Assembly (NCBI GenBank): GCA_008638415.1 | Contig: VWVT01000009.1 | Coordinates: 62,001 to 126,000, forward strand | DNA length: 64,000 nucleotides | Direction: 5' to 3' | From: Nocardiopsis sinuspersici | Lineage (GTDB): Bacteria; Actinomycetota; Actinomycetes; Streptosporangiales; Streptosporangiaceae | In this document: positions 51,727 through 61,571 of the stretch, piece after piece | Layout: each line of letters starts with the position of its first letter | How positions within the stretch are numbered: the stretch's first letter is position 1 | Position numbers and translations under genes: made by a program | The notes under the pieces: model-generated | Database searches by the model: none | Told to the model about the DNA's origin: nothing | The model's input: the letters and a program-made list of their open reading frames with translations, nothing else

Positions 51727-52371
51727 GTGAGCAACACCTTCTACGTCCTCGGCATCGTCCTCCTCGTCGCGGTGGGGGTCGTCGCCCTCGTCCGCGCGGA
51801 CGGGTCCCCCGCCCCGGGAGCCGTCCGTACCGCCGGGATCCTCATGATCGCCGTCGGGATCGTGCAGGGGTCGGGTCTGGCCGTCCACCCCGTCATCGAG
51901 AACCTCTCGCCGCCTCCCGACACGGTCCTCCTGGTCAACGACCTGTCGGTGATCCTCGTGGAGGTCCTGTACGGGCTGTTGATGACCGGCGCGCTGACCG
52001 CGCTCGTCATCGCGCTGATGCGGTCCCGGTCCGCCGCGGCCCGCCCCGGCAACCCTGCCGCCGCCGGTCCGCGTCCCGGCCACGCTCCCGCCCCCGGCCA
52101 GCCGTACGTGTTCGGACAGGCCCGCCAGGTACCGCCCGGCCACGGTTACCGGGGACACCCCGGTCCGCGCGCCGGGAGCGCGTATCCGGGAAGAGCCGGC
52201 TCCTACGGCGGTGACGCCGGAGACTGCGCCGACTGGAACCCCGGGGACGGCGGGGGGTCCGGCAGCGGAGGTTCCGGCGGCGGTTTCTTCGGCAGCGGTC
52301 TCTTCGGCGGCGGGGACTCCGGCGGAGGAGGAGGCGGCGGAGGCGACGGCGGTGGTGGCGGCGCCGGCTGA
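51727..52371 (+). CDS. Small membrane protein with Gly-rich tail (pair 2, second gene)
   Basis: 214-aa protein. Helices are at about 5-23, 33-53 and 72-97, followed by a disordered tail rich in Pro/Gly (100-150) and a C-terminal Gly/Ser/Phe stretch (about 165-214, GGGFFGSGLFGGG and a Gly run). The GTG start lies after ACGAGGAG. Low-complexity Gly tails of this kind are seen in surface-exposed or phase-separating proteins. Function not recognised. Confidence 0.62.
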   Translation: MSNTFYVLGIVLLVAVGVVALVRADGSPAPGAVRTAGILMIAVGIVQGSGLAVHPVIENLSPPPDTVLLVNDLSVILVEVLYGLLMTGALTALVIALMRSRSAAARPGNPAAAGPRPGHAPAPGQPYVFGQARQVPPGHGYRGHPGPRAGSAYPGRAGSYGGDAGDCADWNPGDGGGSGSGGSGGGFFGSGLFGGGDSGGGGGGGGDGGGGGAG

Positions 52372-52401
52372 CCGAGCCGCGAAGACCGTGAGAAGCCCGA
52401 A

Positions 52402-52427
52402 GGCCTGGCCCCGCGCGGGGTCAGGCC
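52402..52427. terminator. Hairpin between convergent genes
   Basis: A 12-bp stem (52402-52413 with 52416-52427, one G-T) overlaps the last codons of the methyltransferase gene. Confidence 0.55.
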
Positions 52428-53083
52428 GGACGTGTGTAAAGCAGTGAGTAGCGCCAGAACAGCAGCCGCCTCAGCCTGGCGCCGGGCAGGCGTTCGGCGG
52501 CCTCCACCGCGATCTCTCGCAGGCTCATCCGCGGGTCGCACACGGGCATCTCGGCCGTGGGGCCCACGCTGTGGAGGTCGGGCACACCGGTGAGCAGGCG
52601 CCCGAGGCCCATGCCGGCCCCGATGGCCCACTGCGGTCCCAGGGCCGCCAGGCTGGTCGCGACGTCGGCCGCGCTCTCCTCCCTGTACAGGCCGAGGACG
52701 GCCAGGGTGCCGCCGGGGGCGAGGGCGGCGGCCATCCGTCCGAGCGAGGGCCCGAACGGCATGTGGTGGATGCTGGAGACCGCGCTCACGAACCCGTACC
52801 CCTCCGGGGCCGGGTCCGCCTCCTCCAGGGAGGCCGCGCGGTACTCGACCGGCAGACGCGACGGTGTCCACTCACGGGCCGTGGAGATGATCCGCGGCGA
52901 CGGATCGATGGCGTCGACGGCGATGCCGCGCGAGGCCAGGACCCGGGCGAACCGGCCACCGCCGCACCCGACGTCGAGCGCTCGGGTGCAGTGCGGGGGC
53001 ACGTGTCGGAGAAGGTGGCCGTGGTAGTGGCTGTTGTGGTCCCACGAGATGTCGAGGGAACCCGGGGGGAGGAGTCGGCTCAT
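52421..53083 (-). CDS. Class I SAM-dependent methyltransferase
   Basis: 220-aa Rossmann-fold methyltransferase. Motif I is ALDVGCGGGRFARVL (about 35-49), the acidic post-I residue is in IAVDAIDPSP, and motif IV is near VSAVSSIHHM. The N-terminus SWDHNSHYHGHLLRHVP is typical of a small-molecule methyltransferase group in actinobacteria. The substrate is unknown. It ends 10 bp upstream of nothing on its own strand except the STAS gene, which precedes it. Confidence 0.85.
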   Translation of the reverse strand: MSRLLPPGSLDISWDHNSHYHGHLLRHVPPHCTRALDVGCGGGRFARVLASRGIAVDAIDPSPRIISTAREWTPSRLPVEYRAASLEEADPAPEGYGFVSAVSSIHHMPFGPSLGRMAAALAPGGTLAVLGLYREESAADVATSLAALGPQWAIGAGMGLGRLLTGVPDLHSVGPTAEMPVCDPRMSLREIAVEAAERLPGARLRRLLFWRYSLLYTRPA

Positions 53084-53093
53084 GCGCCGGAGG

Positions 53094-53465
53094 CTATCCG
53101 GCCTGGCGCTTGGCCTCCAGAGCCTCCATCGCGGTCACCGCGGTGGCCACGGTCTGGTGGACCGGCACCTGCCGGTGCAGGCCGACCAGGCGGACGACCT
53201 TGGTGACGCGCTCGTTCAGCGCGGCCAGTGCCAGCGACCCGCCCAGCTCGCGGACGGTCCTGTAGGCGTTGATGATGACGTTCAGACCGCTCGAGTCCAT
53301 GAACTCCAGACCCGACAGGTCCAGGATCAGCCAAGGACCGTGGTCGTTGATCGCGGACTGGATGTGCTCCTGGAGGTCGGCGGCGGTCGCGATGTCGAGT
53401 TCTCCCTCGATCGCGACGATGACGCTGCGGCTCTCTACCCGCGTGCTCAGCCCAAGCCTGTGCAC
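53094..53465 (-). CDS. STAS-domain anti-sigma factor antagonist (BldG/RsbV-like)
   Basis: 123-aa anti-anti-sigma factor. The STAS fold is complete: LSTRVESRSVIVAIEGELD, then AINDHGPWLILDLSGLEF, with the phosphorylatable Ser in MDSSGLNVI (about 56-59). GTG 53465 is chosen because GGAGGA is 6 bp upstream; GTG 53471 would sit directly on it. It probably frees a stress or developmental sigma factor by binding a cognate anti-sigma kinase; no such kinase or sigma factor is in the window. The methyltransferase gene follows 10 bp later, so the two may be co-transcribed. Confidence 0.85.
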   Translation of the reverse strand: MHRLGLSTRVESRSVIVAIEGELDIATAADLQEHIQSAINDHGPWLILDLSGLEFMDSSGLNVIINAYRTVRELGGSLALAALNERVTKVVRLVGLHRQVPVHQTVATAVTAMEALEAKRQAG

Positions 53466-53816
53466 GTTCACTCCTCCCGGCCCCACGTTGAGATGGTGAG
53501 GGGTCCCTTCGTTTAACCATACGCAGGCTGGCGGACCGCGCCCGCCCCGTCCGGCACCACTCCCACAGAACCGGACCACCGGGGGAGAACGCTCACACGC
53601 CCGCGAACCTGGTAAGTCTTTGGACACACACGGTATAAGCGAACCGCCCGTTCGGGAATGGCATACCGGAAGAAATTTTCGCCTCCTGGGCACGAACCTC
53701 ACCAGGAGTACTCGGTATGACACGTTTACCGTGGGTTATTTCACGACATGGAACGCACCCGGGACACATGTTCATCGGCCATTGACTCTATCAGCAGTAA
53801 CATGGTTACTACGCGT
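53466..53816. other. Intergenic region upstream of STAS gene
   Basis: 351 bp with AT-rich patches near 53620-53700 and 53780-53816. It is the likely promoter of the STAS gene and lies downstream of meaB. No gene or clear operator is seen. Confidence 0.45.
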
Positions 53817-54863
53817 TCATTCAGCCGGAGGACGGTCACTCCGGGTGAAGGATTCCAGCAGTGTGCGTGCGGCCAGAGTGGCCGTGGTCCTTCCCGAACG
53901 CACCTCGGCCTCCATGCGCGGAAGAAGCTCCGCCACCTCCGGATCGCGCAGAAAGGTGTCCATCAGCCGGTCCCGGACCTGGTCCCACATCCAACTGACC
54001 CCCTGGCGGCTGCGGCGCTCGTCGAGAGCGCCGTCGCGCTCCAGCACCGCGCGGTGCTCCACCACGGTGTCCCACACCTCGTCCAGCCCGTCACCGGTCA
54101 TCCCGCTACAGGTCAGCACCGGCGGACGCCAGTCCGGGTGGACCGGCTGGAGCAGCCGCAGCGCACGCGACAGCTCGCGGGCCGCCTTGCGGGCGTCGTC
54201 GGCGTGCGGGCCGTCGGCCTTGTTGACCGCGACCACGTCCACCAGCTCCAGCACGCCCTTCTTGATGCCCTGGAGCTGGTCGCCCGTGCGGGCCAGCGTG
54301 AGGAAGAGGAAGCAGTCCACCATCGCGGCCACCGTGACCTCGGACTGGCCGACGCCCACGGTCTCCACGAGCACCACGTCGAACCCGGCCGCCTCCATGA
54401 GCAGCATGGTCTCCCGGGTGGCCCGGGCGACCCCGCCCAGGGTCCCCGCCGTGGGCGAGGGACGGATGAACGCGGCCGGGTCCCCGGCCAGGCGCGCCAT
54501 CCGGGTCTTGTCGCCCAGGATGCTGCCGCCGGTGCGCGTGGAGGAGGGGTCCACGGCGAGCACCGCCACCCGGTGACCGGCCCCGGTCAGCCTGGTGCCC
54601 AGCGCGTCGATGAACGTGGACTTGCCGACACCCGGGACACCGGTGATCCCGACCCGGTGGGCCCCGCCGGTGTGCGGCAGGAGCCGGACGAGCAGCTCCT
54701 GGGCGGCCCGGACGTGGTCGGGGCGGCGGGACTCCACGAGCGTGATCGCGCGCGCCAGCGTGGGCCGGTGCCCGTTCAGGACCCCCTCGGCGAGGGCGTC
54801 CACGTCCACGGGGCGCCTCCGCCCCGCACCGCGCGTCCCCCGCGCACCATCCCGGTCGTCCAC
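53817..54863 (-). CDS. meaB: MeaB-type G-protein chaperone of methylmalonyl-CoA mutase
   Basis: 348-aa GTPase that gates cobalamin loading and protects the mutase. Walker A is GVPGVGKST (about 73-81), followed by VLAVDPSSTRTGGSILGDKTRM and FIRPSPTAGTLGGVA. The G-domain has VETVGVGQSEV and the NKAD guanine-specificity motif. The C-terminal dimerisation arm ends in RTLLESF. The GTG start has GGGGGAG upstream. It is the last gene of the mutA-mutB-meaB run, 167 bp after mutB. Confidence 0.95.
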   Translation of the reverse strand: MDDRDGARGTRGAGRRRPVDVDALAEGVLNGHRPTLARAITLVESRRPDHVRAAQELLVRLLPHTGGAHRVGITGVPGVGKSTFIDALGTRLTGAGHRVAVLAVDPSSTRTGGSILGDKTRMARLAGDPAAFIRPSPTAGTLGGVARATRETMLLMEAAGFDVVLVETVGVGQSEVTVAAMVDCFLFLTLARTGDQLQGIKKGVLELVDVVAVNKADGPHADDARKAARELSRALRLLQPVHPDWRPPVLTCSGMTGDGLDEVWDTVVEHRAVLERDGALDERRSRQGVSWMWDQVRDRLMDTFLRDPEVAELLPRMEAEVRSGRTTATLAARTLLESFTRSDRPPAE

Positions 54864-55030
54864 ACTCTCCCCCTCCGGCCCTCGGGCCGCCTACGTCACT
54901 TCCCGGTGCGGTGACCACCACGGCCGGCACCCTCTGCGACGCGCCTGACGACGATGACCCTGCTTCCGGTGGCGCCGTCGGCGCCCTCACCGCTCCCCGG
55001 CGGCACGGGACCGAGTCCACCGAGCAGAAC

Positions 55031-57253
55031 CTAGCCCAACCGCTCCTCCAACTGGTCGAGCAGGTCGACGGCGGCCTCGGCGATGACCGTCCCGGGCGGG
55101 AAGATCGCCGACGCGCCCGCCTCCCTCAGCGGCGCGAAGTCCGCCGGGGGGATGACCCCGCCGACCACGATCATGATGTCCTCACGGCCGAGCGCGGCCA
55201 GCTCCTCGCGCAGGGCGGGCACCAGTGTGAGGTGCCCGGCCGCGAGCGAGGACACCCCGACCACGTGCACGTCGGACTCCACCGCCTGGGCGGCGACCTC
55301 GGCCGGGGTCTGGAACAGCGGGCCGACGTCCACGTCGAAGCCCAGGTCGGCGAAGGCGGTCGCGATCACCTTCTGTCCGCGGTCGTGCCCGTCCTGGCCC
55401 ATCTTCGCGACCAGGATGCGGGGGCGGCGGCCCTCCGCCTCGGTGAACTCGTCCACCCGCCGGGCCACGCGCTCCATGAGCCCGGCCGTGTCGGCGCTTC
55501 CCGCCGCCTCTTCCCTGTACACACCCTGGATCGTACGGATCTGGCCTGAGTGGCGGGCGAAGACCTTCTCCATGGCGTCGGAGATCTCGCCGACGGTGGC
55601 CTTGGCCCGGGCCGCGTCGACCGCCGCGGCCAGGAGGTTGTTGCTCAGGCCCTCGTCCGCCCTCGACTCGCGCCCGGCGGCCTCGGTGAGCGCGTCGAGC
55701 GCGGCGCGCACCCGGGTCTCGTCCCGCTCCTCGCGCAGGCGGCGCAGCTTCTCCAGCTGCTCGGCGCGCACCCGGGAGTTGTCGACCTTGAGGACCTCGA
55801 TCTCGTCCTCGGTGTCGGGGCGGTACTTGTTGACGCCGATCACCGGCTGGCGGCCGGAGTCGATGCGGGCCTGGGTGCGGGCGGCGGCCTCCTCGATGCG
55901 CATCTTGGGCAGCCCCGCGTCGATGGCGGCGGCCATGCCCCCGGCCTTCTCGACCTCCTGGATGTGCGCCCACGCCTTGGCCGCCAGCTCCTGGGTGAGC
56001 CGCTCCACGTAGTAGCTGCCGCCCCAGGGGTCCACCACGCGGGTGGTGCCGGACTCCTGCTGGAGCAGTAGCTGGGTGTTGCGGGCGATGCGCGCGGAGA
56101 AGTCGGTGGGCAGGGCCAGCGCCTCGTCCAGGGCGTTGGTGTGCAGCGACTGGGTGTGGCCCTGGGTGGCGGCCATCGCCTCCACGCAGGTACGGGCCAC
56201 GTTGTTGAACACGTCCTGGGCGGTGAGCGACCACCCCGAGGTCTGGGAGTGGGTGCGCAGGCTCAGCGACTTGTCCCTGGCCGCGCCCAGGTCCTTGACC
56301 AGGCGCGCCCACAGCAGGCGGGCGGCGCGGAGCTTGGCGACCTCCATGAAGAAGTTCATGCCGATCGCCCAGAAGAACGACAGGCGCGGCGCGAACGCGT
56401 CCACGTCCAGGCCGGAGCGCTGGCCGGCGCGGATGTACTCCACGCCGTCGGCCAGGGTGTAGGCCAGCTCCAGGTCGGCCGTGGCCCCGGCCTCCTGCAT
56501 GTGGTAGCCGGAGATGGAGATGGAGTTGAAGCGCGGCATCCGCTGCGACGTGTAGGCGAAGATGTCGGAGATGATCCGCATCGACGGCCGCGGCGGGTAG
56601 ATGTAGGTGTTGCGGACCATGAACTCCTTGAGGATGTCGTTCTGGATGGTCCCGGACAGCTTCTCCGGGGGCACACCCTGCTCCTCGGCGGCCACGATGT
56701 ACAGCGCCAGGACCGGCAGCACCGCGCCGTTCATGGTCATGGACACGCTCATCCTGTCCAGCGGGATGCCGTCGAACAGCTGGCGCATGTCGTAGATGGA
56801 GTCGATGGCCACGCCCGCCATGCCGACGTCGCCCGCCACACGGGGGTGGTCGGAGTCGTAGCCGCGGTGGGTGGCCAGGTCGAAGGCGACCGACAGCCCC
56901 TTCTGCCCGGCGGCCAGGTTGCGCCGGTAGAAGGCGTTGGACTCCTGGGCGGTGGAGAACCCGGCGTACTGGCGGATCGTCCAGGGCTGGTTGACGTACA
57001 TGGTCGGGTAGGGGCCGCGCAGGTAGGGCGGGATGCCCGGCAGCCCGTCAACGAAGTCCAGGCCGGCGCGGTCGGCGGACGTGTACAGCGGTTTGACGCC
57101 GATGCCCTCGGGGGTCTCCCACTCCAGGGCGTCGGCGGCCTTGCCGGTGTCGGCCTCCAGGGCGCTCTGCCAGGCGGCCGCGCCGTTGTCCGGTGCGGTG
57201 CCCTCGGAGAACCCGGGGAGTTCCGGGGCCACGGTGGAGAAGTCGGGGATCAT
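55031..57253 (-). CDS. mutB: Methylmalonyl-CoA mutase large subunit
   Basis: 740-aa catalytic, B12-binding subunit that interconverts (R)-methylmalonyl-CoA and succinyl-CoA. The N-terminal TIM barrel has [20 protein letters not shown] and [16 protein letters not shown]. The C-terminal cobalamin domain has the DxHxxG motif in [13 protein letters not shown] (about 605-617), with the axial His. ATG 57253 overlaps the mutA stop by four bases, so the two are translationally coupled. The long upstream extension of the frame is chance. It serves propionate, odd-chain and branched-chain catabolism or supplies methylmalonyl-CoA for polyketides. Confidence 0.97.
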   Translation of the reverse strand: MIPDFSTVAPELPGFSEGTAPDNGAAAWQSALEADTGKAADALEWETPEGIGVKPLYTSADRAGLDFVDGLPGIPPYLRGPYPTMYVNQPWTIRQYAGFSTAQESNAFYRRNLAAGQKGLSVAFDLATHRGYDSDHPRVAGDVGMAGVAIDSIYDMRQLFDGIPLDRMSVSMTMNGAVLPVLALYIVAAEEQGVPPEKLSGTIQNDILKEFMVRNTYIYPPRPSMRIISDIFAYTSQRMPRFNSISISGYHMQEAGATADLELAYTLADGVEYIRAGQRSGLDVDAFAPRLSFFWAIGMNFFMEVAKLRAARLLWARLVKDLGAARDKSLSLRTHSQTSGWSLTAQDVFNNVARTCVEAMAATQGHTQSLHTNALDEALALPTDFSARIARNTQLLLQQESGTTRVVDPWGGSYYVERLTQELAAKAWAHIQEVEKAGGMAAAIDAGLPKMRIEEAAARTQARIDSGRQPVIGVNKYRPDTEDEIEVLKVDNSRVRAEQLEKLRRLREERDETRVRAALDALTEAAGRESRADEGLSNNLLAAAVDAARAKATVGEISDAMEKVFARHSGQIRTIQGVYREEAAGSADTAGLMERVARRVDEFTEAEGRRPRILVAKMGQDGHDRGQKVIATAFADLGFDVDVGPLFQTPAEVAAQAVESDVHVVGVSSLAAGHLTLVPALREELAALGREDIMIVVGGVIPPADFAPLREAGASAIFPPGTVIAEAAVDLLDQLEERLG

Positions 57254-59184
57254 GTGCGCGCCCCCTGGGCTGTGGCGGACGGTTCCGGTGGATCGGTGAG
57301 CAGGACGTCGACCAGGTCGGTGAGGAGGGCGACGGCGTCGCACCCCCGGTGGGCGAAGGCGTCCACCCCGGCCTCGCGGTAGGCGTCGTCCGGCGCGCCC
57401 GCGAGCAGGACCCGGCGGGCTCCCGCGTCCTTGAGCGCCCGCGCGACGGCCTCGGCGTGCTCGGCGTACACCGCGTCGGAGGAGCAGATGACCGCGACGC
57501 GGCGGCCCGAGGCGGCGAAGGCGTCCCTGACGGCGGCGGCGCCGTCGAGCGGTCCGGGGTCCTCGGCCGCGATGCCGCCCGCCGCGAGCAGGTTGACCGC
57601 GAAGGAGGCGCGTGCGGTGTGCGCGGCGACCGGGCCCAGCGTGGCCAGGAAGGCGGTGGGCCGGTGGCCGGTGTCGCCCGCCCGGGTATCGCTGCGGTCG
57701 CGCAGGGCCTCGTAGTCGTCGGCGTAGCGGCGCACCGGGAAGCCGCCGGGAGCCGGTGCGTCGAACCGCGCGGGGTCGACGGGCCGGACCAGCGGGGTCT
57801 CGTCCGCGTTGGGGAACTCGCTGACGCCGGTGAGCGGGGCGCGGCGGTGGGCCAGGTCGAGGCGGCGGCGCTCCCACACAGCGTCCACGCGCTCGCGCAG
57901 CAGGCCGTGCTCGACGGCCTCGGCGGCACCGCCCGCGGCCTCCACCTCCTGGAAGAGGGCCCAGCCCGCCCGGTACAGGTCGCGGGTGAGCGACTCGACG
58001 TAGAAGGAGCCCCCGGCGGGGTCGACGACCCGCGCCAGGTGGGCCTCCTCGATGAGGAGGGACTGGGTGTTGCGGGCGACGCGCCGGGCGAAGTCGTCGG
58101 GCAGGCCCACGGCGGAGTCGAAGGGCGCGACCGTGACCGAGTCGGCGCCGCCCACTCCGGCGGCGAAGCAGGCCACGGTGGTGCGCAGCATGTTCACGTG
58201 CGGGTCGCGGCGGGTCATCATCGCCTCGGAGGTGGCGGCGTGCAGGCGCATGGAGCGCTGGTCGGCGGGCACGCCGCTGGCGGCCAGCACCTGGTTCCAC
58301 ATGGCGCGGACCGCGCGCAGCTTGGCGATCACCGAGAACTGGTCGGCGCTCGCGGACAGTCGGAACTCGACGCGCCGGGCGGCGTCGGGCAGGTCCAGCC
58401 CGGCCGCGTGCAGGGCGCGCAGGTAGGCGGTGCCCGCGGCGATCGCGAAGCCGATCTCCTGGCCCTCGGAGCCGCCCGCGTTGTGCACGAGGGTGCCGTC
58501 GGCCACGACCAGCCCCAGGCCGGGACGCCCCCGGGACCGGTCCGCGGCGAAGCGGACGGGGTCCATGACGTCGGGGCGCCCACCGGACCGGGCGGCGGTG
58601 GTGAGGGGGTCCACGCCCAGGTGGGAGGTGATCCGGCCGTCGGGTACACCGGCGTCGGCGTGGGCTTCGAGCAGCGCGTCGGCGGCGTCCTCGTGGTCGG
58701 CGCCGGGGTCCAGGACCACGGGTGCGAGGTCGAGGTGGACGTCGGCGAGGGCCTCGCCGAGCGCGGACGCGGGCAGCCCGGTGCCGCCGACGGCGATCCA
58801 CAGGGAGCCGGCGCCGTTCATGAGGTCGTCGTGCGCGCGGCGCCGCAGGACGGCCGGGTCGGCGTCGGTGTGGCGGGCGCGGATGTCCCAGCCCTGGGCG
58901 ACTCCCCCGCCGGGCCGGTAGCCCCGGGTGAAGGGGGGCAGCCCGGGGAAGCCGGGGTCGGCGGCCGGGGGGTCGAAGGTGTGGAGGGGTTCGATGTCGA
59001 ACCCGTCGTAGGTGTGCGTGGCGAGTACCGACTCGGGTACGTCGGCGAGCCGCTCCTCGGGAACGCCGCTCTTGCGCAGCACCCCCGCGACGAGTTCACG
59101 CCACCGCTCGTATGTGGCGGCCGGGAACCCCTCGGCCAGGTTGGGGGCGCCGGATCCGGCGGCCCCGCTCTCAGGGACGTCCAT
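57250..59184 (-). CDS. mutA: Methylmalonyl-CoA mutase small subunit
   Basis: 644-aa non-catalytic partner of MutB. The barrel domain is recognisable ([77 protein letters not shown]). The C-terminal domain lacks the DxHxxG cobalamin motif, as expected for MutA. The ATG start appears leaderless, with TACCAT on the minus strand 7 nt upstream. The stop overlaps the mutB start. Confidence 0.95.
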   Translation of the reverse strand: MDVPESGAAGSGAPNLAEGFPAATYERWRELVAGVLRKSGVPEERLADVPESVLATHTYDGFDIEPLHTFDPPAADPGFPGLPPFTRGYRPGGGVAQGWDIRARHTDADPAVLRRRAHDDLMNGAGSLWIAVGGTGLPASALGEALADVHLDLAPVVLDPGADHEDAADALLEAHADAGVPDGRITSHLGVDPLTTAARSGGRPDVMDPVRFAADRSRGRPGLGLVVADGTLVHNAGGSEGQEIGFAIAAGTAYLRALHAAGLDLPDAARRVEFRLSASADQFSVIAKLRAVRAMWNQVLAASGVPADQRSMRLHAATSEAMMTRRDPHVNMLRTTVACFAAGVGGADSVTVAPFDSAVGLPDDFARRVARNTQSLLIEEAHLARVVDPAGGSFYVESLTRDLYRAGWALFQEVEAAGGAAEAVEHGLLRERVDAVWERRRLDLAHRRAPLTGVSEFPNADETPLVRPVDPARFDAPAPGGFPVRRYADDYEALRDRSDTRAGDTGHRPTAFLATLGPVAAHTARASFAVNLLAAGGIAAEDPGPLDGAAAVRDAFAASGRRVAVICSSDAVYAEHAEAVARALKDAGARRVLLAGAPDDAYREAGVDAFAHRGCDAVALLTDLVDVLLTDPPEPSATAQGART

Positions 59185-59191
59185 ATATCGG

Positions 59192-59197
59192 ATGGTA
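59192..59197 (-). promoter_or_regulatory. TACCAT -10 element of leaderless mutA
   Basis: Minus-strand TACCAT with a 7-nt spacer to the mutA ATG at 59184; no ribosome-binding site. Confidence 0.5.
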
Positions 59198-59572
59198 GAG
59201 AATCACGTTCGTTCCCGGGGCCCCGGGGTGTGGTGCGTGACGCACGGGACGGCGCGGCCGTACCGCTTCGGGAGCGCCGGGTGACATGGGACACATCGGT
59301 GGCATGGTGTGGAACCGGCGCGGCCGCGGCGTGCGCGCTCCGTGCCTGTTCACCACGGAGCCGGGCGCACACGGGAGGCCGTCGGCCCCTTCCGGGGCCG
59401 GTTTTGACGAAAACGACACCATGTACTTTCTTTCAGTGAGGTGGGACGTACTCCGGGTATCCGGCGAACCGACGCAGAGTGACGAGACTTGGACACACGG
59501 GCCACCCACGCGCTTCGCGACCTGCGGCACCTTCCGCTCCCTCGCCCCCCACCAAGGATGAAAAGGACAGAA
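59198..59572. other. Divergent intergenic region (mutA / lipoprotein)
   Basis: 375 bp without a gene. TTGACG near 59403 is the only -35-like word; no matching -10 at standard spacing was found. Coding resumes at the lipoprotein. Confidence 0.45.
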
Positions 59573-60304
59573 ATGCCCTTCTTCCCCCGTGACAGCCGCC
59601 TCCCCCTCACTCCGGTGGCCTCCCTCGCGCTCGCGCTCTCCCTGTCCGCCTGCGGCGGCGGGGAGGAACCCGCCCAGGCCTCGGCCCCCTCGGAGGAGTC
59701 CGCCGAGGACACCGCCGCGGAGGACGGACCCGCGGACCAGTTGTCCCAGGAGGAGCTCGCGGGGCTCCTCGTCGAGAAGCCCGTCCCCTCCTCCAGGCCC
59801 CGGATGGACGAGTCCGCCCTACCGCCCGAGCCCGGGGACTCCGCGCCCCTGCCCGAACGGGTGGCCTGGCTCCTGCTGGCGGAGGTGTCCCGCAAGGCCT
59901 CCCACGCCGCCCCGGGCAGCGCCGCCGTGTGCCCTGAGCGGATGGAGGAGGCCGCCGGGCGGAGCTACACCTGCACCCTCACCTACGGCGGCCTGGACAT
60001 GCGGTTCCCGGCCCTGGCCGAGGACGGCGACGGAGGCGTCACCTTCCGGTTCGAGTACCCGGAGCTGCCCACCGTGCGCGCGGTCGTCGAGGACACCATC
60101 CGCTTCGACCACGGCGTCGAGGCGGTGTACTGCGACATGGACGACGTCGTGGCCGTCACACCGGGCGAGGACAGGGCCCCCTACCTCTGCTACGCCGCGG
60201 GCGGTGGCGGCGCGTCGGCGGAGGGCCCCGCGATCACCCCCTACGAGGTCTACGTCCTCATCGGGGGCACCCTGGCCACCTACCCGTACCTGAACGGGGG
60301 ATAG
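59573..60304 (+). CDS. DUF4333-like lipoprotein
   Basis: 243-aa exported lipoprotein with lipobox SLSAC (about residue 23), an acidic Ala/Glu/Asp linker (25-80), and a domain with VCPERMEEAAGRSYTCTLTYGG (about 112-133). This resembles the paired-cysteine DUF4333 pattern. Further cysteines in VYCDMDDV and YLCYAAG may form a second disulfide. ATG 59573 is preceded by AAAAGGACAG. Function unknown; probably cell-surface. The stop is followed 33 bp later by the start of the DUF4184 remnant. Confidence 0.7.
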   Translation: MPFFPRDSRLPLTPVASLALALSLSACGGGEEPAQASAPSEESAEDTAAEDGPADQLSQEELAGLLVEKPVPSSRPRMDESALPPEPGDSAPLPERVAWLLLAEVSRKASHAAPGSAAVCPERMEEAAGRSYTCTLTYGGLDMRFPALAEDGDGGVTFRFEYPELPTVRAVVEDTIRFDHGVEAVYCDMDDVVAVTPGEDRAPYLCYAAGGGGASAEGPAITPYEVYVLIGGTLATYPYLNGG

Positions 60305-60337
60305 GGGCCGGGCGAACCGGAGGGAGCGGACGGCGAC

Positions 60338-60620
60338 GTGCCCTTCGCCCCGAGCCACGTCGCGGCGGTCCTTCCCCTGGCGCGTACCCGCCTGCCGCTG
60401 CCGGCCCCGGCCGCCGGCTCGGTCGCGCCCGGCCTGCCGTATCTACCTGATCTACCTGCCCCTGACCCAGGCCGCGGCGACCATCCACGGAACCTCGGGC
60501 CTGTGGTCGGACGTGCTGCTCGGCGGCGCCGTGCCGGCGTGTACGTGTGCGCGCTTCGGGCTCCCCCTGTACGCGCTGGCCGAACGGGCTCCCGCACCGC
60601 ACGCCTGCGCCCCCGTTCCG
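60338..60620 (+). pseudogene. Frameshifted, truncated DUF4184 membrane protein gene
   Basis: From GTG 60338 (GGAGGGAG upstream) the frame reads PFAPSHVAAVLPLARTRL and continues to GSVAPGLPYLPDLP, the diagnostic DUF4184 opening (MPFTPSHAAAVLPL...GSMAPDLPY). After about 60440 the family-like continuation YLIYLPLTQAAATIHG, then GLWSDVLLGG and LPLYALAERAP, is in a different frame. Homology fades by about 60620; DUF4184 proteins are normally around 250 aa. It therefore has at least one frameshift and has lost its C-terminal two thirds. A sequencing error could explain the shift but not the truncation. Confidence 0.65.
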
Positions 60621-60645
60621 GACGGCGGGGCGGTGGCGCGAGGGG

Positions 60646-61062
60646 TCAGCCGCAGTTGGTGCCGTTGCGCACGACCCACTCGTCGCCGATCGCCCCGCCC
60701 CAGTCCACGCACTGGCCCGCGGCCTCGACGTAGACCGGTCCGGCGTACTCCGTCCAGTCGCCCGGATCGGTCTGCCACGAGGTGGAGTCGCTGCGCTTGA
60801 GCGCCGCGTCCATGTCCACGGCGCCTCCCGGGCTGGACCGCACCACCACGGCGCAGTTCTTGCCGGTGGAGCCGCTGTAGGCCAGGAAGACGGTGCCTCC
60901 GCTGATGGCGGCCTTGTTGACCACCTGGTACCCGCCGCCGCACTGGCCGCCGTAGGAGGCGGCGACGGCGGGCGCGGAGCCGGCCGCCGTCGCGGCCAGG
61001 GCCAGGCCCAGTGCCGCGGCGGCCCCGCGGACGAGGGTCTTCGACGTGTCTCTTCCGTTCAC
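60646..61062 (-). CDS. Secreted SapA-like spore-associated protein
   Basis: 138-aa exported protein with a signal peptide (about 1-34, ending AVA). The mature domain ASYGGQCGGGYQVVNKAAIS, then GTVFLAYSGSTGKNCAVVVR, matches the spore-associated protein A family of streptomycetes. Four cysteines (QCGGG, KNCAV, QCVDW, NCG end) likely form two disulfides. GTG 61062 follows GAAGGGACC. In Streptomyces SapA is found on the spore surface; its function is unknown. It may be co-transcribed with the acidic ORF 15 bp upstream. Confidence 0.82.
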   Translation of the reverse strand: MNGRDTSKTLVRGAAAALGLALAATAAGSAPAVAASYGGQCGGGYQVVNKAAISGGTVFLAYSGSTGKNCAVVVRSSPGGAVDMDAALKRSDSTSWQTDPGDWTEYAGPVYVEAAGQCVDWGGAIGDEWVVRNGTNCG

Positions 61063-61077
61063 GTTCGGTCCCTTCGG

Positions 61078-61401
61078 CTACCAGGGAGGGGTGCCCACGC
61101 CGCTGGTGCGGTGCAGCTCCACCAGGCGGGTGATGGTGATGGTGCCGTCGCCGGCGGTCCCGGAGCCGTCCCCGTCCTCCTCTTCCCCGTCGTCCTCCCC
61201 GGGGCTCTCGGACGCCTCCTCGGAGGGGTCGTCGGAGGGCGACGCGCTCTCCTGCGGCTCCTTGCCCACCGGGCCCGGGCGGCGCTGTTCCTCACCGGGC
61301 TCCTGCGCCGGAGCGCCCTCCTCCACGGGATCTTCCCCGAACCAGGCGGCCATGGGCAGGGAGTCCCAGTTGCCGACGAGGGCCCTCGCCGCCCCGGCCA
61401 T
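61078..61401 (-). CDS. Acidic hypothetical protein upstream of SapA-like gene
   Basis: 107-aa reading frame with strong G/C third positions. The N-terminus is MAGAARALVGNWDSLPMAAWFG; the middle is Glu/Asp/Ser/Pro-rich low complexity (PSDDPSEEASESPGEDDGEEED); the end is TITITRLVELHRTSGVGTPPW. There is no signal peptide or good ribosome-binding site, so the true start is uncertain and it could be the remnant of a larger gene. Close spacing (15 bp) to the SapA-like gene suggests an operon. Confidence 0.4.
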   Translation of the reverse strand: MAGAARALVGNWDSLPMAAWFGEDPVEEGAPAQEPGEEQRRPGPVGKEPQESASPSDDPSEEASESPGEDDGEEEDGDGSGTAGDGTITITRLVELHRTSGVGTPPW

Positions 61402-61571
61402 CGCCGCCGGGTTCCGCGTGTGCGTCCGTGAGGCAGGCGCGGCTACACCGCAGGGGCCGGGGGTTCCCCTACCTCCGGTGTCCGAGCACGGGGCGGGGTA
61501 CGGCGCGGCCTCAAGGAAACAGGCCCCGGGGCGGTGGCCGCCGGGGCGCCCGGGGATGCCGGGTGCGGCCG

